Of a stretch of 64,000 bases of DNA, positions 1 through 8,810 are shown one piece after another. Source of the stretch: Methylobacterium sp. SyP6R (GTDB lineage Bacteria > Pseudomonadota > Alphaproteobacteria > Rhizobiales > Beijerinckiaceae); the NCBI RefSeq assembly GCF_019216885.1, contig NZ_JAAQRC020000001.1, positions 4,715,501-4,779,500 of the forward strand. The letters are read 5' to 3'. The notes beneath the pieces were generated by a model. That model did no database searches. It was not told the origin of the DNA and was given only the letters and a program-made list of their open reading frames with translations. How positions within the stretch are numbered: the first letter of the stretch is position 1; every line of letters begins with the position of its first letter. Both the position numbers and the translations under genes were made by a program.

Positions 1-622
1 CGACCCGGAGCGGGCGACCGCCGCGCCCTTCGGCACCATCAATGCGCTGTCGCTCGCCGGCCACCGGGAGGACGGCTCGCGCTGGGTGATGTTCTCGTTC
101 TTCGGCGGTGGCTTGGGGGGCAACCCCGAGACCGACGGCCTGAGCCATGCCAACAACCCGATCTCGACCGCGACGATCCCGCCGGTCGAGATCCTGGAAG
201 CCGCCTATCCGGTGGTCTTCACCCAGTGGTCCCTGCGCCCCGACAGCGCCGGGGCCGGCGCCCATCGCGGCGGCTTGGGCGCGGTCTACGAGATCGAGAC
301 CCTGACCGATGCCGACGTGTTCCTGCTCGGCGAGCGCGGCAAGGTCGCGCCGTTCGGCGTCAAGGGCGGGCATTCCGCGGCGCTCAACCGCTTCGCCTGG
401 CAGACGCCCGACGGCTGGGCGAGCCCGCCGATGGTCTCGAAGGTCACCGACGTGCGCATCAGGGCCGGCGAGCGGGTGCGGCTCGAGACCCCCGGCGGCG
501 GCGGCTTCGGCCACCCGGCCGAGCGGAACCGCCAGTCCCTGCAACGCGACCTGCGCCTCGGCTACGTGACCCGAGAGGCCGCCGCCCGCGACTACGACCT
601 GACGACCGGAGACGAGCAATGA
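1..622 (+). CDS. Hydantoinase B/oxoprolinase family protein, C-terminal part
   Basis: The 5' end lies outside the window; the frame enters at base 2 and gives 206 residues. HyuB/oxoprolinase-type proteins usually have 520-590 residues, so about the last third is present. Visible family features are a Gly-rich segment (FFGGGLGG), the ETDG-SHANNP stretch and the tail GERVRLETPGGGGFGHP. With the HyuA subunit encoded next, the family performs ATP-dependent opening of cyclic amides such as 5-oxoproline, N-methylhydantoin or related rings. The stop overlaps the next start (ATGA at 619-622), so the two are translationally coupled. The actual substrate is unknown. Confidence 0.9.
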   Translation, partial: DPERATAAPFGTINALSLAGHREDGSRWVMFSFFGGGLGGNPETDGLSHANNPISTATIPPVEILEAAYPVVFTQWSLRPDSAGAGAHRGGLGAVYEIETLTDADVFLLGERGKVAPFGVKGGHSAALNRFAWQTPDGWASPPMVSKVTDVRIRAGERVRLETPGGGGFGHPAERNRQSLQRDLRLGYVTREAAARDYDLTTGDEQ

Positions 623-2685
623 CCCCCCGTGCCATCGTCGGCGTCGATGTCGGCGGCACCTTCACCGATCTCTTCTACTACGACGAGGCCGCCGGTCGCT
701 TCCAGACCGGCAAGGTCCCGTCGAATCGCGGCGACGAGGCGGTCGGCTTCCTCGCCGGCCTGAAAGGCTTCGGCCCGGTCGCAGGCCTCGCCTCGATCGT
801 CCACGGCACGACCGTCGGCACCAACGCGCTCCTGGAGCGCAAAGGGGCCCGGATCGGCCTCATCACCACCCGCGGGTTTCGCGACGTGCTGGAGATGCGC
901 CGCCGCGACCGGCGCCACACCTGGGGCCTGTGGGGCGATTTCGTCCCGGTCGTCGATCGCGACCTGCGGCTGGAGGTCGACGAGCGGACACTGGCCGACG
1001 GCACGATCCGCTTGGGCGTGAACCCGGACCAGGTGGCGGAGGCCGCCCGCGCCCTTCTCGCCAACGGTGCCGAGGCCCTGGCGATCTGCTTCGTCAATGC
1101 CTACGCCAACCCGGAGAACGAGCGGATCGCCCTGGAGGCGGCCAGCGCCGTCTGGCCGAACGCCAACGTGGAGCGCTCCTCCGGCATCCTGCCGGAGATC
1201 CGCGAGTTCGAGCGCACCTCGACCACGGTGCTTAACGCGTATCTCCAGCCGGTGGTCGGCAGCTATCTCGGCAAGCTCGACCGAGCTTTGGAGTCGGAAG
1301 GGTTCGAGGGCCGCTTCCACATCGTCCAGTCCAACGGCGGCGTGATGTCGACCGCCACCGCCCGGCGCCTTCCCGTCCGCACCGCCCTGTCGGGACCTGC
1401 GGCCGGCGTGATCGCGGCGGCCGCCATCGCCAAGGAGGCCGGCTTCCCGAACGTGATCACGGGCGATCTCGGCGGCACCTCCTTCGACGTGTCGCTGGTG
1501 GTCGAGGGCGAGACCGCGCTCGCCGCCCAGACCACGATCGATTTCGGCCTCGTGATCCGCACGCCGATGATCGAGATCAGCACGATCGGGGCCGGCGGCG
1601 GCTCGATCGCCCATGTCGATGCCGGCGGCCTGCTCCAGGTCGGGCCGGAAAGCGCCGGCTCGCGGCCGGGCCCGGTCTGCTACGGCCAGGGCAATACCCG
1701 CCCGACGCTCACCGACGCCAACGTGGTGCTCGGCCGCATCAACGCCGAGCGGCCGATCGGCGGCGCCTTGAAGCGCCTCGATGTCGAGGCGGCGAAGGCG
1801 GCGATCCACGAACATGTCGCAGCGCCGCTCGGCCTCGACGTGATGGCGGCGGCCGAAGCGATCGTGCGGGTGGCCGACGGCAAGATGGCGGGCGCGATCC
1901 GTCTCGTCTCGATCGAGCGCGGCCACGATCCGCAGAAGTTCGCGGCGGTGCCGTTCGGCGGCGGTGGGGCTCTGCATGTCGGCGCGCTGATCAAGGATGT
2001 GGGCCTGCGCGGTGCTCTCGTGCCGCGCTATCCGGGCGTGACCTCGGCGCTCGGCTGCGTCATCGCCGACATCCGCCACGACCAGGTCCAGACCCTGAAC
2101 CTGTCGCTGGCCGGCCTCGACGCCGCCGCCCTCGACCGGCGGATGGTGGCGGAAGCGCGAGCCGCGCGGGAGGTCGTCGAGGCCGCCGGCCTCACCGTCT
2201 CGCGGATCGACACGGTGTTCGAACTCGACATGCATTATGTCGGCCAGACCCACACCGTGGCGGTGGCGCTCCCCGTGACGGTCGCGAACGGCACCACCGG
2301 CATCACCCCCGCGATCATCCAGGAGGCGTTCGAGGCCGCCTATCGCACCTCGTTCAGCCGCCTACTGCCGGGTCTCGGCACCCGGATCGTCAACCTGCGC
2401 ACCGCCGCGATCGGTCGGCGGCCGCAATTCGACCTCGCCGCGCTCGCGCCGGGGGCCGATGCCTCGCTGGAATCCGCCCGCACCGGCAGCCGGCCGGTCT
2501 GGTTCGCGGGCGCCTGGCACGATTCGGCCGTCTATGCCCGCCTGTCGCTCCCGGTCGGTGCCGAGATCCCCGGCCCGGCGATCCTGGAGCAGCCCGACGC
2601 CACCACCGTGGTCGATCCCGACCTGACGGCCCGGGTCGACCGGCTCGGCAACGTCGTGGTCACCCGCACGGGAGCGCCCGCATGA
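619..2685 (+). CDS. Hydantoinase/oxoprolinase A subunit
   Basis: A protein of 688 residues starting MTPRAIVGVDVGGTFTDLF; that GVDVGGTFTD segment is the actin-like ATP-binding motif that opens HyuA proteins. A second phosphate-binding motif (GDLGGTSFDVS) lies near residue 285 and a Gly-rich PFGGGGALH near residue 445. The frame is open further upstream to base 226, but the ATG at 619 sits in an ATGA overlap with the B subunit and gives the normal family N-terminus. The partner is the preceding B subunit; together they should cleave a cyclic amide bond at the cost of ATP. Whether this is a 5-oxoprolinase, an N-methylhydantoinase or something else cannot be told from the sequence. Confidence 0.93.
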   Translation: MTPRAIVGVDVGGTFTDLFYYDEAAGRFQTGKVPSNRGDEAVGFLAGLKGFGPVAGLASIVHGTTVGTNALLERKGARIGLITTRGFRDVLEMRRRDRRHTWGLWGDFVPVVDRDLRLEVDERTLADGTIRLGVNPDQVAEAARALLANGAEALAICFVNAYANPENERIALEAASAVWPNANVERSSGILPEIREFERTSTTVLNAYLQPVVGSYLGKLDRALESEGFEGRFHIVQSNGGVMSTATARRLPVRTALSGPAAGVIAAAAIAKEAGFPNVITGDLGGTSFDVSLVVEGETALAAQTTIDFGLVIRTPMIEISTIGAGGGSIAHVDAGGLLQVGPESAGSRPGPVCYGQGNTRPTLTDANVVLGRINAERPIGGALKRLDVEAAKAAIHEHVAAPLGLDVMAAAEAIVRVADGKMAGAIRLVSIERGHDPQKFAAVPFGGGGALHVGALIKDVGLRGALVPRYPGVTSALGCVIADIRHDQVQTLNLSLAGLDAAALDRRMVAEARAAREVVEAAGLTVSRIDTVFELDMHYVGQTHTVAVALPVTVANGTTGITPAIIQEAFEAAYRTSFSRLLPGLGTRIVNLRTAAIGRRPQFDLAALAPGADASLESARTGSRPVWFAGAWHDSAVYARLSLPVGAEIPGPAILEQPDATTVVDPDLTARVDRLGNVVVTRTGAPA

Positions 2686-3293
2686 GCCATGACCCGATCC
2701 CGATGAAGCGCACCGCGCTCCTGATCTGCGACTTGCAGAACGACTTCCTGCACCCGGACGGCGCCTATGGCCGGGCCGGTCAGGCGGCGCCCGAGATCGC
2801 CGCGGTGCCGGCGACGGTGCGGCCGCTGGCCGAGCTGATCCGGGCACGGGGCGGGTTCATCGTCTCGACCCATTTCACCCTGGTGCCGGGCAAGGGCGGC
2901 GAGCCGATGATCTCGCCCCATCTGCGCGAGTTGCGGCCGTTCCTCAGGAAGGGCGACTTCCTGCCCGGCGCCTGGGGCCACGCGCTGGTGGACGAACTCC
3001 AGCCCGCCGACCTCACGGTCGAGAAGGTCGCCTATTCGGCCTTCTACATGACCCGGCTCGAATGGGTCCTGCGCAAGGCGGGGATCGAGCGGCTGATCGT
3101 GTCGGGCATCGTCACCAATGGCGGCGTCGCCTCGACGGTGCGCGACGCCCATGTCCGCGACTTCTCGGTCACGGTCCTGTCGGATGCCTGCGCGGCCTTC
3201 TCGCCCTCCGTGCACCAGACCGCGATCGACGCCCTCAAGCCGGTCTGCCGGGTCGCGACGGTCGCGGAGATCGTGACGGAGCTGTCGACATGA
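2682..3293 (+). CDS. Isochorismatase-fold (cysteine hydrolase superfamily) protein with Gly at the nucleophile site
   Basis: A 203-residue protein of the isochorismatase/nicotinamidase fold. The catalytic Asp is D17 (ICDLQNDF) and the Lys is K115 (VEKVAYSAF). The position that holds the nucleophilic Cys in amidohydrolases of the family is Gly148 (GIVTNGGVASTVRDA). True isochorismatases (EntB, PhzD) also have Gly there, so amide hydrolysis by the usual thiol route is unlikely. The ATG overlaps the upstream stop by four bases, and the downstream flavoprotein overlaps in the same way, so it belongs to the hydantoinase operon. Substrate unknown. Confidence 0.88.
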   Translation: MSHDPIPMKRTALLICDLQNDFLHPDGAYGRAGQAAPEIAAVPATVRPLAELIRARGGFIVSTHFTLVPGKGGEPMISPHLRELRPFLRKGDFLPGAWGHALVDELQPADLTVEKVAYSAFYMTRLEWVLRKAGIERLIVSGIVTNGGVASTVRDAHVRDFSVTVLSDACAAFSPSVHQTAIDALKPVCRVATVAEIVTELST

Positions 3294-4708
3294 GGGTCGA
3301 ATCCGCGGAAGGGACCACCTTCGACATCGACGTTCCGGTCGCGGTGATCGGTGCCGGCGCCGCCGGGCTGGTGGCGGCGCTCGCCGCCGATGAGGCGGGG
3401 GCCGAGGTGCTGGTGATCGAGCGCGATCCCGTGCCCCGCGGCTCGACCGCCCTCTCGGCCGGTCTGGTCCCGGCCCCCGGCACGCGCTGGCAGCGCGAGG
3501 CCGGGATCGAGGACAACCCGGATCTGTTCTGCGCCGACATCATGGCCAAGGCGAAGAACGAGCCCGACCCGGCCCTCGTCGCGCGCCTTGCCGGCTCCGT
3601 CGGCCCCGCCCTCGAATGGCTCAGCGACCGGCACGGCCTGCCCTTCTCGGTCATCACCGATTTCCGCTATCCGGGCCACTCGGCGAACCGCATGCACGGC
3701 CTGCCGAGCCGGTCCGGCGAGGAACTGGTCGATCGCCTCGCGCGGGCCGTCGAGGCGGCCGGCATCCCGATCCTGTGCGAGGCCACGGTCGACACGCTCT
3801 ACCGGGACGGTGACGCGATCCGCGGCTTCGGCCTCGTGCGCCCCGACGGTTCACGCGAGCGCGTCGCCTGCCGGGCGCTGGTGCTCGCCTGCAACGGCTA
3901 TGGCGGCAACAAGGCCCTGGTGGCGCAGCATGTGCCGGAGCTGGCGGGCGCACTCTATTTCGGCCACGAGGGCAATCAGGGCGACGCGCTGCTCTGGGGC
4001 GAGGCCCTGGGGGCGGCCACCCGCCACCTCTCGGGCCACCAGGGCCACGGCTCGGTGGCGCATCCGCACGGCATCCTGATCACCTGGGCCACGATCACCG
4101 AGGGCGGGTTCCAGGTGAACGCGGAGGGGCGCCGGTTCTCGAACGAGAGCAAGGGCTATTCCGAGCAGGCGGCGGAAGTGCTGCGCCAGCCCGGCGGGAG
4201 CGTCGTCACGGTGTTCGACGCCCGCATCGCCGGCATCGCCCGCCAGTTCGAGGATTTCCGGAAGGCCGAGAGCGCCGGGGCGATCGTCGAGGCTGAGACC
4301 ATCGCCGAGCTGGCGGCGCGGCTGCACCTGCCGGAAGACGCCCTGGCAGCGACCCTGGCCGAAGTCGAGGCGCTGAAGCGCGAGGGTGGGCAGGACGCGT
4401 TCGGGCGCGCCTTCGCGGGTGTGCCGGCGCTCGGGGCGCCCTACCGGGCGGTGCGGGTGACGGGGGCGCTGTTCCACACGCAGGGCGGCCTCGTGGTCGA
4501 CGACTACGCACGGGTTCTCACGGAGACCGGCGCCGCGATCCCGAACCTGTTCGCGGCGGGCGGAGCGGCCTGCGGCGTCTCGGGAACGGGGCCGGGCGGG
4601 TATCTCTCGGGCAACGGGCTGCTGGCGGCGGTGGCGCTCGGGCGCATCGCGGGCCAGGCGGCGGGGGCGATGGTCCACGCAGCAATCGAACCATCCCCAA
4701 CAGTATAG
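3290..4708 (+). CDS. FAD-dependent oxidoreductase of the fumarate reductase/succinate dehydrogenase flavoprotein type
   Basis: The product has 472 residues. The dinucleotide-binding motif GAGAAG is at residues 21-26, followed by a beta-alpha-beta ending in Glu (VLVIERD) that would bind the FAD ribose. The C-terminal TQGGLVVDDYARVL and NLFAAGGAACGVSG segments are typical of the urocanate reductase, 3-ketosteroid dehydrogenase and fumarate reductase group. There is no signal peptide or heme domain, so it should be cytoplasmic. The start at 3290 is fixed by an ATGA overlap with the preceding gene; the longer frame upstream is out of context. It probably reduces or oxidises a carbon-carbon bond in the product of the preceding enzymes (inference). 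Confidence 0.88.
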   Translation: MRVESAEGTTFDIDVPVAVIGAGAAGLVAALAADEAGAEVLVIERDPVPRGSTALSAGLVPAPGTRWQREAGIEDNPDLFCADIMAKAKNEPDPALVARLAGSVGPALEWLSDRHGLPFSVITDFRYPGHSANRMHGLPSRSGEELVDRLARAVEAAGIPILCEATVDTLYRDGDAIRGFGLVRPDGSRERVACRALVLACNGYGGNKALVAQHVPELAGALYFGHEGNQGDALLWGEALGAATRHLSGHQGHGSVAHPHGILITWATITEGGFQVNAEGRRFSNESKGYSEQAAEVLRQPGGSVVTVFDARIAGIARQFEDFRKAESAGAIVEAETIAELAARLHLPEDALAATLAEVEALKREGGQDAFGRAFAGVPALGAPYRAVRVTGALFHTQGGLVVDDYARVLTETGAAIPNLFAAGGAACGVSGTGPGGYLSGNGLLAAVALGRIAGQAAGAMVHAAIEPSPTV

Positions 4709-4718
4709 CGCGGGTTAA

Positions 4719-4885
4719 CCCTCCCCCCTCTGCGGGGGAGGGTGGCGAGCGGAGCGAGCCGGGAGAGGGGCGGCGCGACGGTGAAGGATGTGGCGCCCAT
4801 CAGAACGGTGCCGTCATTTCCGGAAGCGTAGCCCCCTCTCCCGCCCGGCTCCGCCGGGCACCCTCCCCCGCAGAGGGGGGAGGGA
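4719..4885. repeat. Palindromic intergenic repeat, family A copy 1
   Basis: It fills most of the 315-base gap between the flavoprotein gene and leuC. The arms are a near-perfect inverted pair of about 24 bases each (CCCTCCCCCCTCTGCGGGGG at the left), and each arm is itself hairpin-forming. The middle contains GGGAGAGGGGCGGCGCGAC and its partial mirror. The same arms recur at 50393 and 58773. No coding potential was seen. Confidence 0.85.
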
Positions 4886-5023
4886 GACGTTGTTCATCCG
4901 GAAGCAGAGGTTCTCTTCGAGACCCGCATTCTTTCCTCCCCATCTCGCTCGACCGCCAGCCCCGAACCCCACCCAAGCCTCGACTCTCATCCCCCACTCC
5001 ATGAACACGGCGGAGGACGCCCG

Positions 5024-6430
5024 ATGACCCCGCAACCCCGCACCCTCCTCGACAAGGTCTGGGACGCCCACGTCATGGCGACCCGCCTCGACGGCCAGGC
5101 GCTCCTCGCCATCGACCGGCACCTGCTGCACGAGGGCTCGTTCCACGCCTTCGGCATGCTCGACCATGCCGGCCGCCGGATCCGCCGGCCGGACCTGACC
5201 TTCGCGGTCGCCGACCACTACGTCCCCTCCCGCGACCGCCAGGGGCCGATCCCCGACCCCGAGATCGCCAACATGGTCTCGACGCTGGCCGACAATGCCG
5301 GGCGCCACCGCATCCGGCATTTCGGCCTCGACGACCGGGCGCAAGGGATCGTCCACGTGCTCGCCCCCGAGCAGGGCCTGACGCTGCCCGGCCTCACGAT
5401 CGTCTGCGGCGATTCCCACACCTCGACCCACGGCGCCTTCGGGGCGCTCGGCTTCGGCATCGGGGCGACGGAGGTGGCGCATGTGCTGGCGACACAAGCC
5501 CTGTGGCAGCGCCGGCCCAAGACCCTGCGCGTCAATATTGACGGGATGCTCGGCCCCCACGTCACCGCCAAGGACGTGATCCTGGCGATTATCGCGGTGA
5601 TCGGGGCCGGCGGCGCGGTCGGGCACGTGCTCGAATATGCCGGCAGCGCGATCCGCGGCCTGTCGATGGAGGGGCGGCTCACCATCTGCAACATGTCGAT
5701 CGAGGCAGGCGCCCGAGCCGGCATGATCGCGCCGGACGACACCACCTTCGCCTTCCTCGAAGGCCGACCCTACGCCCCGAAGGGCGCGCTGTTCGACGAG
5801 GCGGTGGCGGCCTGGCGGCAATTGCCGAGCGACGAGGGCGCCCGGTTCGACCGCGAGGTGACGCTCGACGCGAGCACGATCGCCCCGACCGTGACCTGGG
5901 GCACCAGCCCCGAGACCGCGCTTCCCGTCACCGCCGCGGTGCCGGATCCGGGCCGGGAGCCGGATGTCACCAAGGCCGGGCAGATGCGGGCGATGCTCGA
6001 CTATATGGGCCTCACCCCCGGCATGCCGCTGGAAGAGGTCGCGATCGACCGGGTGTTCATCGGCTCCTGCACCAACTCGCGGATCGAGGACCTGCGCGCC
6101 GCCGCGACCGTGCTGCGCGGCCGGACGGCGCTCGTCCCGGGTCTCGTCGTGCCGGGCTCCGGCCCGGTGCGGCGCCAGGCGGAAGCCGAAGGGCTCGACC
6201 AGGTGTTTCGCGCGGCGGGCCTCGAATGGGGCGAACCGGGCTGCTCGATGTGCGTCGGCATCAACGGCGACCTCGTACCGGCGGGCGAGCGCTGCGCCTC
6301 GACCACCAACCGCAACTTCCCGGGCCGCCAGGGCCCGAATGCCCGCACCCACCTGATGAGCCCGGCCATGGCCGCCGCCGCCGCCGTCACCGGCCGGCTC
6401 ACCGACATCCGCCGCCTCGGGAGCCGCTGA
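5024..6430 (+). CDS. leuC: 3-isopropylmalate dehydratase-family large subunit (LeuC-like)
   Basis: This is a 468-residue aconitase-superfamily large subunit of normal LeuC length. The three 4Fe-4S cysteines are in GSCTNSR (about residue 348) and CSMC (about 407 and 410). The N-terminal [11 protein letters not shown] and [12 protein letters not shown] are also LeuC-type. A CGGAGGA ribosome site precedes the ATG. It pairs with the small subunit that begins one base after its stop. The setting is a catabolic transport cluster, not a leucine operon, so it is probably a paralogue hydrating an unsaturated dicarboxylate (maleate, citraconate or similar) rather than the biosynthetic enzyme. That substrate is inferred from context only. 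Confidence 0.9.
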   Translation: MTPQPRTLLDKVWDAHVMATRLDGQALLAIDRHLLHEGSFHAFGMLDHAGRRIRRPDLTFAVADHYVPSRDRQGPIPDPEIANMVSTLADNAGRHRIRHFGLDDRAQGIVHVLAPEQGLTLPGLTIVCGDSHTSTHGAFGALGFGIGATEVAHVLATQALWQRRPKTLRVNIDGMLGPHVTAKDVILAIIAVIGAGGAVGHVLEYAGSAIRGLSMEGRLTICNMSIEAGARAGMIAPDDTTFAFLEGRPYAPKGALFDEAVAAWRQLPSDEGARFDREVTLDASTIAPTVTWGTSPETALPVTAAVPDPGREPDVTKAGQMRAMLDYMGLTPGMPLEEVAIDRVFIGSCTNSRIEDLRAAATVLRGRTALVPGLVVPGSGPVRRQAEAEGLDQVFRAAGLEWGEPGCSMCVGINGDLVPAGERCASTTNRNFPGRQGPNARTHLMSPAMAAAAAVTGRLTDIRRLGSR

Positions 6431-6431
6431 C

Positions 6432-7040
6432 ATGCAGCCCTTCACCACCCTCGAGGCCGTCGCGGTGCCGCTCGACGTGGCGAACATCGACACCGACCAG
6501 ATCCTGCCCGCCCGCTTCCTGAAGAAGCCGAGGAGCGCCGGCTACGGGAATTTCCTGTTCCACGACGAGCGCCGCCGCGGCGAGGCCGCCGCCCTCGACG
6601 CCCCTCCCTACGCGGGCGCCGGCATCCTGGTCGCCGACCGCAATTTCGGCTGCGGCTCGTCGCGCGAGGGTGCGGTCTACGCCCTGGTCGATGCAGGCCT
6701 GCGCTGCGTGATCGCCCCGAGCTTCGGCGACATCTTCGCGTCGAACGCGGCCAAGAACGGGCTTCTCACCGTGACGCTGTCCGAGGACACGGTGGCGACC
6801 CTGCGCGCGCGGCTCAAGGCGTCGCCCGGCGCCGTCGTGACGGTCGACCTCCCGGCCCAGACCGTGACCGATCCGGACGGCAGCGCGATCCCGTTCGAGA
6901 TCGACCCGTTCAAGAAACGCTGCCTCGTCGAGGGCCTGGACGACGTCGCGCTGACCCTCGAACACGCCGAGGCCATCGCGGCCTACGAAGCCAGGGCGGC
7001 GGCGGAGGTGCCGTGGCGGGTGCCATCTGCCCTCGGGTGA
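6432..7040 (+). CDS. leuD: 3-isopropylmalate dehydratase-family small subunit (LeuD-like)
   Basis: A 202-residue small subunit with the swivelling aconitase domain. NIDTDQILPARFLK near the N-terminus and FGCGSSRE near residue 75 are family hallmarks. After GCGSSRE the sequence reads GAVYAL, where biosynthetic LeuD proteins usually have HAPWAL. This difference in the active-site loop suggests another substrate. It follows leuC by a single base and acts as its obligate partner. The gap to the next gene (7041-7192) shows nothing distinctive apart from a ribosome site. Confidence 0.9.
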   Translation: MQPFTTLEAVAVPLDVANIDTDQILPARFLKKPRSAGYGNFLFHDERRRGEAAALDAPPYAGAGILVADRNFGCGSSREGAVYALVDAGLRCVIAPSFGDIFASNAAKNGLLTVTLSEDTVATLRARLKASPGAVVTVDLPAQTVTDPDGSAIPFEIDPFKKRCLVEGLDDVALTLEHAEAIAAYEARAAAEVPWRVPSALG

Positions 7041-7192
7041 CCGCGAGGTCGGCAGCCATGCGCTCACGCGATGGCTCGCCGACCCACCGGCCCGGATCGC
7101 GATCAGCATCTTGTGATCGATTCCATCGCCGTTACACTCCCCCTCAGAGCCGCGACGCCATCGATCGAACAGCGGCCGGAAGAGGGAACGTC

Positions 7193-8458
7193 ATGCTGGA
7201 ATGCGCATCCGTCGCCAGGCGGCGGCTCGTCCGCGCGTTGCTTGGTTCAACGATCCTGTTGGCCGCCAATGCCTCGCTCTCGACGGTTCAGGCCGCGGAC
7301 CCGATCCGCATCGCGGTGATTGCCGAGGCGCAGGCCATCGCCGGGGCCTCGATCCCGCAGGCTGCCCAGCTCGCCGCCGACGAGATCAACGCCAAGGGCG
7401 GGATGGACGGGCGCAAGATCGAGATCATCGCATACGACAACAAGAGTTCGGCCGCCGATTCGGTCCGCGCCTTCCAGCGCGCGGCGAGCGAGGACAAGGC
7501 CCACGCGGTCATCGCCAGCTACATCAGCGAGGTGGTGCTGGCGCTCCAGCCCTGGTCGGCCCGGCTGAAGCTGCCGTTCATCACGCCAGGCGCGGCCTCG
7601 AACGAGATCCCGCTCAACGTCCACAAGGACTACGCCCGCAACAAGTATTCCTTCCACGGCTACCTGACCTCGAAGGCGCAGTCCCAAGCCGTCTGCGACG
7701 CTGCCAAGGCGATCCTGGTCGAGGGGCGGCAGATGAAGACCGCCGTCATCATGAGCGAGGACGCGGCGTGGACCAAGCCGCTGGACGAAGGCTACAAGGA
7801 ATGCCTGCCGAAGGTCGGGCTGAAGGTGCTCGACCACATCCGGTTCTCGCCGAGCACCACCGACTTCAACCCGATCTTCAGCCGCATCGAGGGCGCCAAG
7901 CCCGACGTGATCGTCACCGGCATCTCGCATGTCGGCGTGCAGCCGACGGTACAGTGGCGCAGCCAGCAGGTGCCGATCCCGATGATCGGCATCGCCTCGC
8001 AGGCGACGAACGCCACCTTCTGGAAGGAGACGAACGGCGCCACGGAAGGCGTGCTGTTCGAGATGTTCGCCGCCCCCGGCACCAACGTGACCCCGAAGAC
8101 CGCGCCCTTCGCGGAAGCCTTCAAGGCGAAGTACGGCAGCTACCCGGGATACGCCGGCTACACGGCCTATGACGAGGTCTACTACATCGCCGATGCGGTG
8201 AAGCGGGCAGGCTCGACCGATCCCGACAAGCTCGTCGACGCGCTCGAGAAGACCGACTGGGAAGGCACTCTCGGGCGCATCCAGTTCTACGGCAAGGACG
8301 ACGAGTTCACCCACTCGATCAAGTACGGCCCCGGCCTCGTGTCGGGCATGATGATGCAGTGGCAGGACGGCAAGCAACTGGCGATCTGGCCGCAGAATGT
8401 CGCCAACGGGAAGATTACGTTCCCGAGCTTCGTGAAGGCGGGCACCGCCGCGAACTGA
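7193..8458 (+). CDS. Liv-type ABC transporter substrate-binding protein
   Basis: A periplasmic binding protein of 421 residues, family Peripla_BP_6 (LivJ/LivK/UrtA-like). A Sec signal peptide is visible: Arg-rich start, hydrophobic LLGSTILLAANA, cleavage probably after VQA at residue 34. The mature start ADPIRIAVIAE is typical. The frame stays open back to 7013, but the ATG at 7193 has an AGAGGGA ribosome site and puts the signal peptide at the N-terminus. It should capture the substrate for the permease and ATPase genes that follow 350 bases downstream. It need not bind a branched-chain amino acid; many members bind aromatic or dicarboxylic compounds or amides. Confidence 0.92.
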   Translation: MLECASVARRRLVRALLGSTILLAANASLSTVQAADPIRIAVIAEAQAIAGASIPQAAQLAADEINAKGGMDGRKIEIIAYDNKSSAADSVRAFQRAASEDKAHAVIASYISEVVLALQPWSARLKLPFITPGAASNEIPLNVHKDYARNKYSFHGYLTSKAQSQAVCDAAKAILVEGRQMKTAVIMSEDAAWTKPLDEGYKECLPKVGLKVLDHIRFSPSTTDFNPIFSRIEGAKPDVIVTGISHVGVQPTVQWRSQQVPIPMIGIASQATNATFWKETNGATEGVLFEMFAAPGTNVTPKTAPFAEAFKAKYGSYPGYAGYTAYDEVYYIADAVKRAGSTDPDKLVDALEKTDWEGTLGRIQFYGKDDEFTHSIKYGPGLVSGMMMQWQDGKQLAIWPQNVANGKITFPSFVKAGTAAN

Positions 8459-8528
8459 GAGACCTGCCGAGTGCCGGATACCCTCTCCGCCTGAGCTTTT
8501 CGTTTCCCGCACCGGGTCGTGCGCATCT

Positions 8529-8722
8529 CCCCTCTCCCCGCAGGCGGGGAGAGGGCTGTGCTCCCGTTCAGGGAGCACAGCGAGGCGGCAGCCGAGGGTG
8601 AGGGGGTTTTTCCGAAAGAGTCTCACTCGTCGAGACCCCCTCACCCTCGCTGCGGCTGCGCCTCCGCTTGCTGCATCACCTGAACGGTGACGCAGCCCTC
8701 TCCCCGCCCGCGGGGAGAGGAG
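8529..8722. repeat. Palindromic intergenic repeat, family B copy 1
   Basis: It occupies most of the 352-base gap between the binding protein and permease genes. The outer arms are CCCTCTCCCCGCAGGCGGGG and the mirror CTCTCCCCGCCCGCGGGGAG. The inner arms are GAGGGTGAGGGGGT and ACCCCCTCACCCTCG. The whole can fold into one long branched hairpin. It interrupts what is otherwise one transport operon and may reduce read-through. Other copies lie at 32756, 36045 and 44757. Confidence 0.85.
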
Positions 8723-8810
8723 AAGACCTGCGCTTCATCCGGCGATGTGTGGATGCGTCAGCCCGCTCGGGAGTGGCGCGCCGCGCCCCCTCATCTTTCC
8801 CGCGAGCCCC

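Noticed and set aside
592..2253. Long minus-strand frame opposite the HyuA gene
   Set aside because: Its translation has no family motif, and the plus strand carries an unmistakable HyuA.
4719..4885. Family A element as an insertion sequence
   Set aside because: It has no transposase frame and no target-site duplication; it fits a non-coding palindromic repeat.
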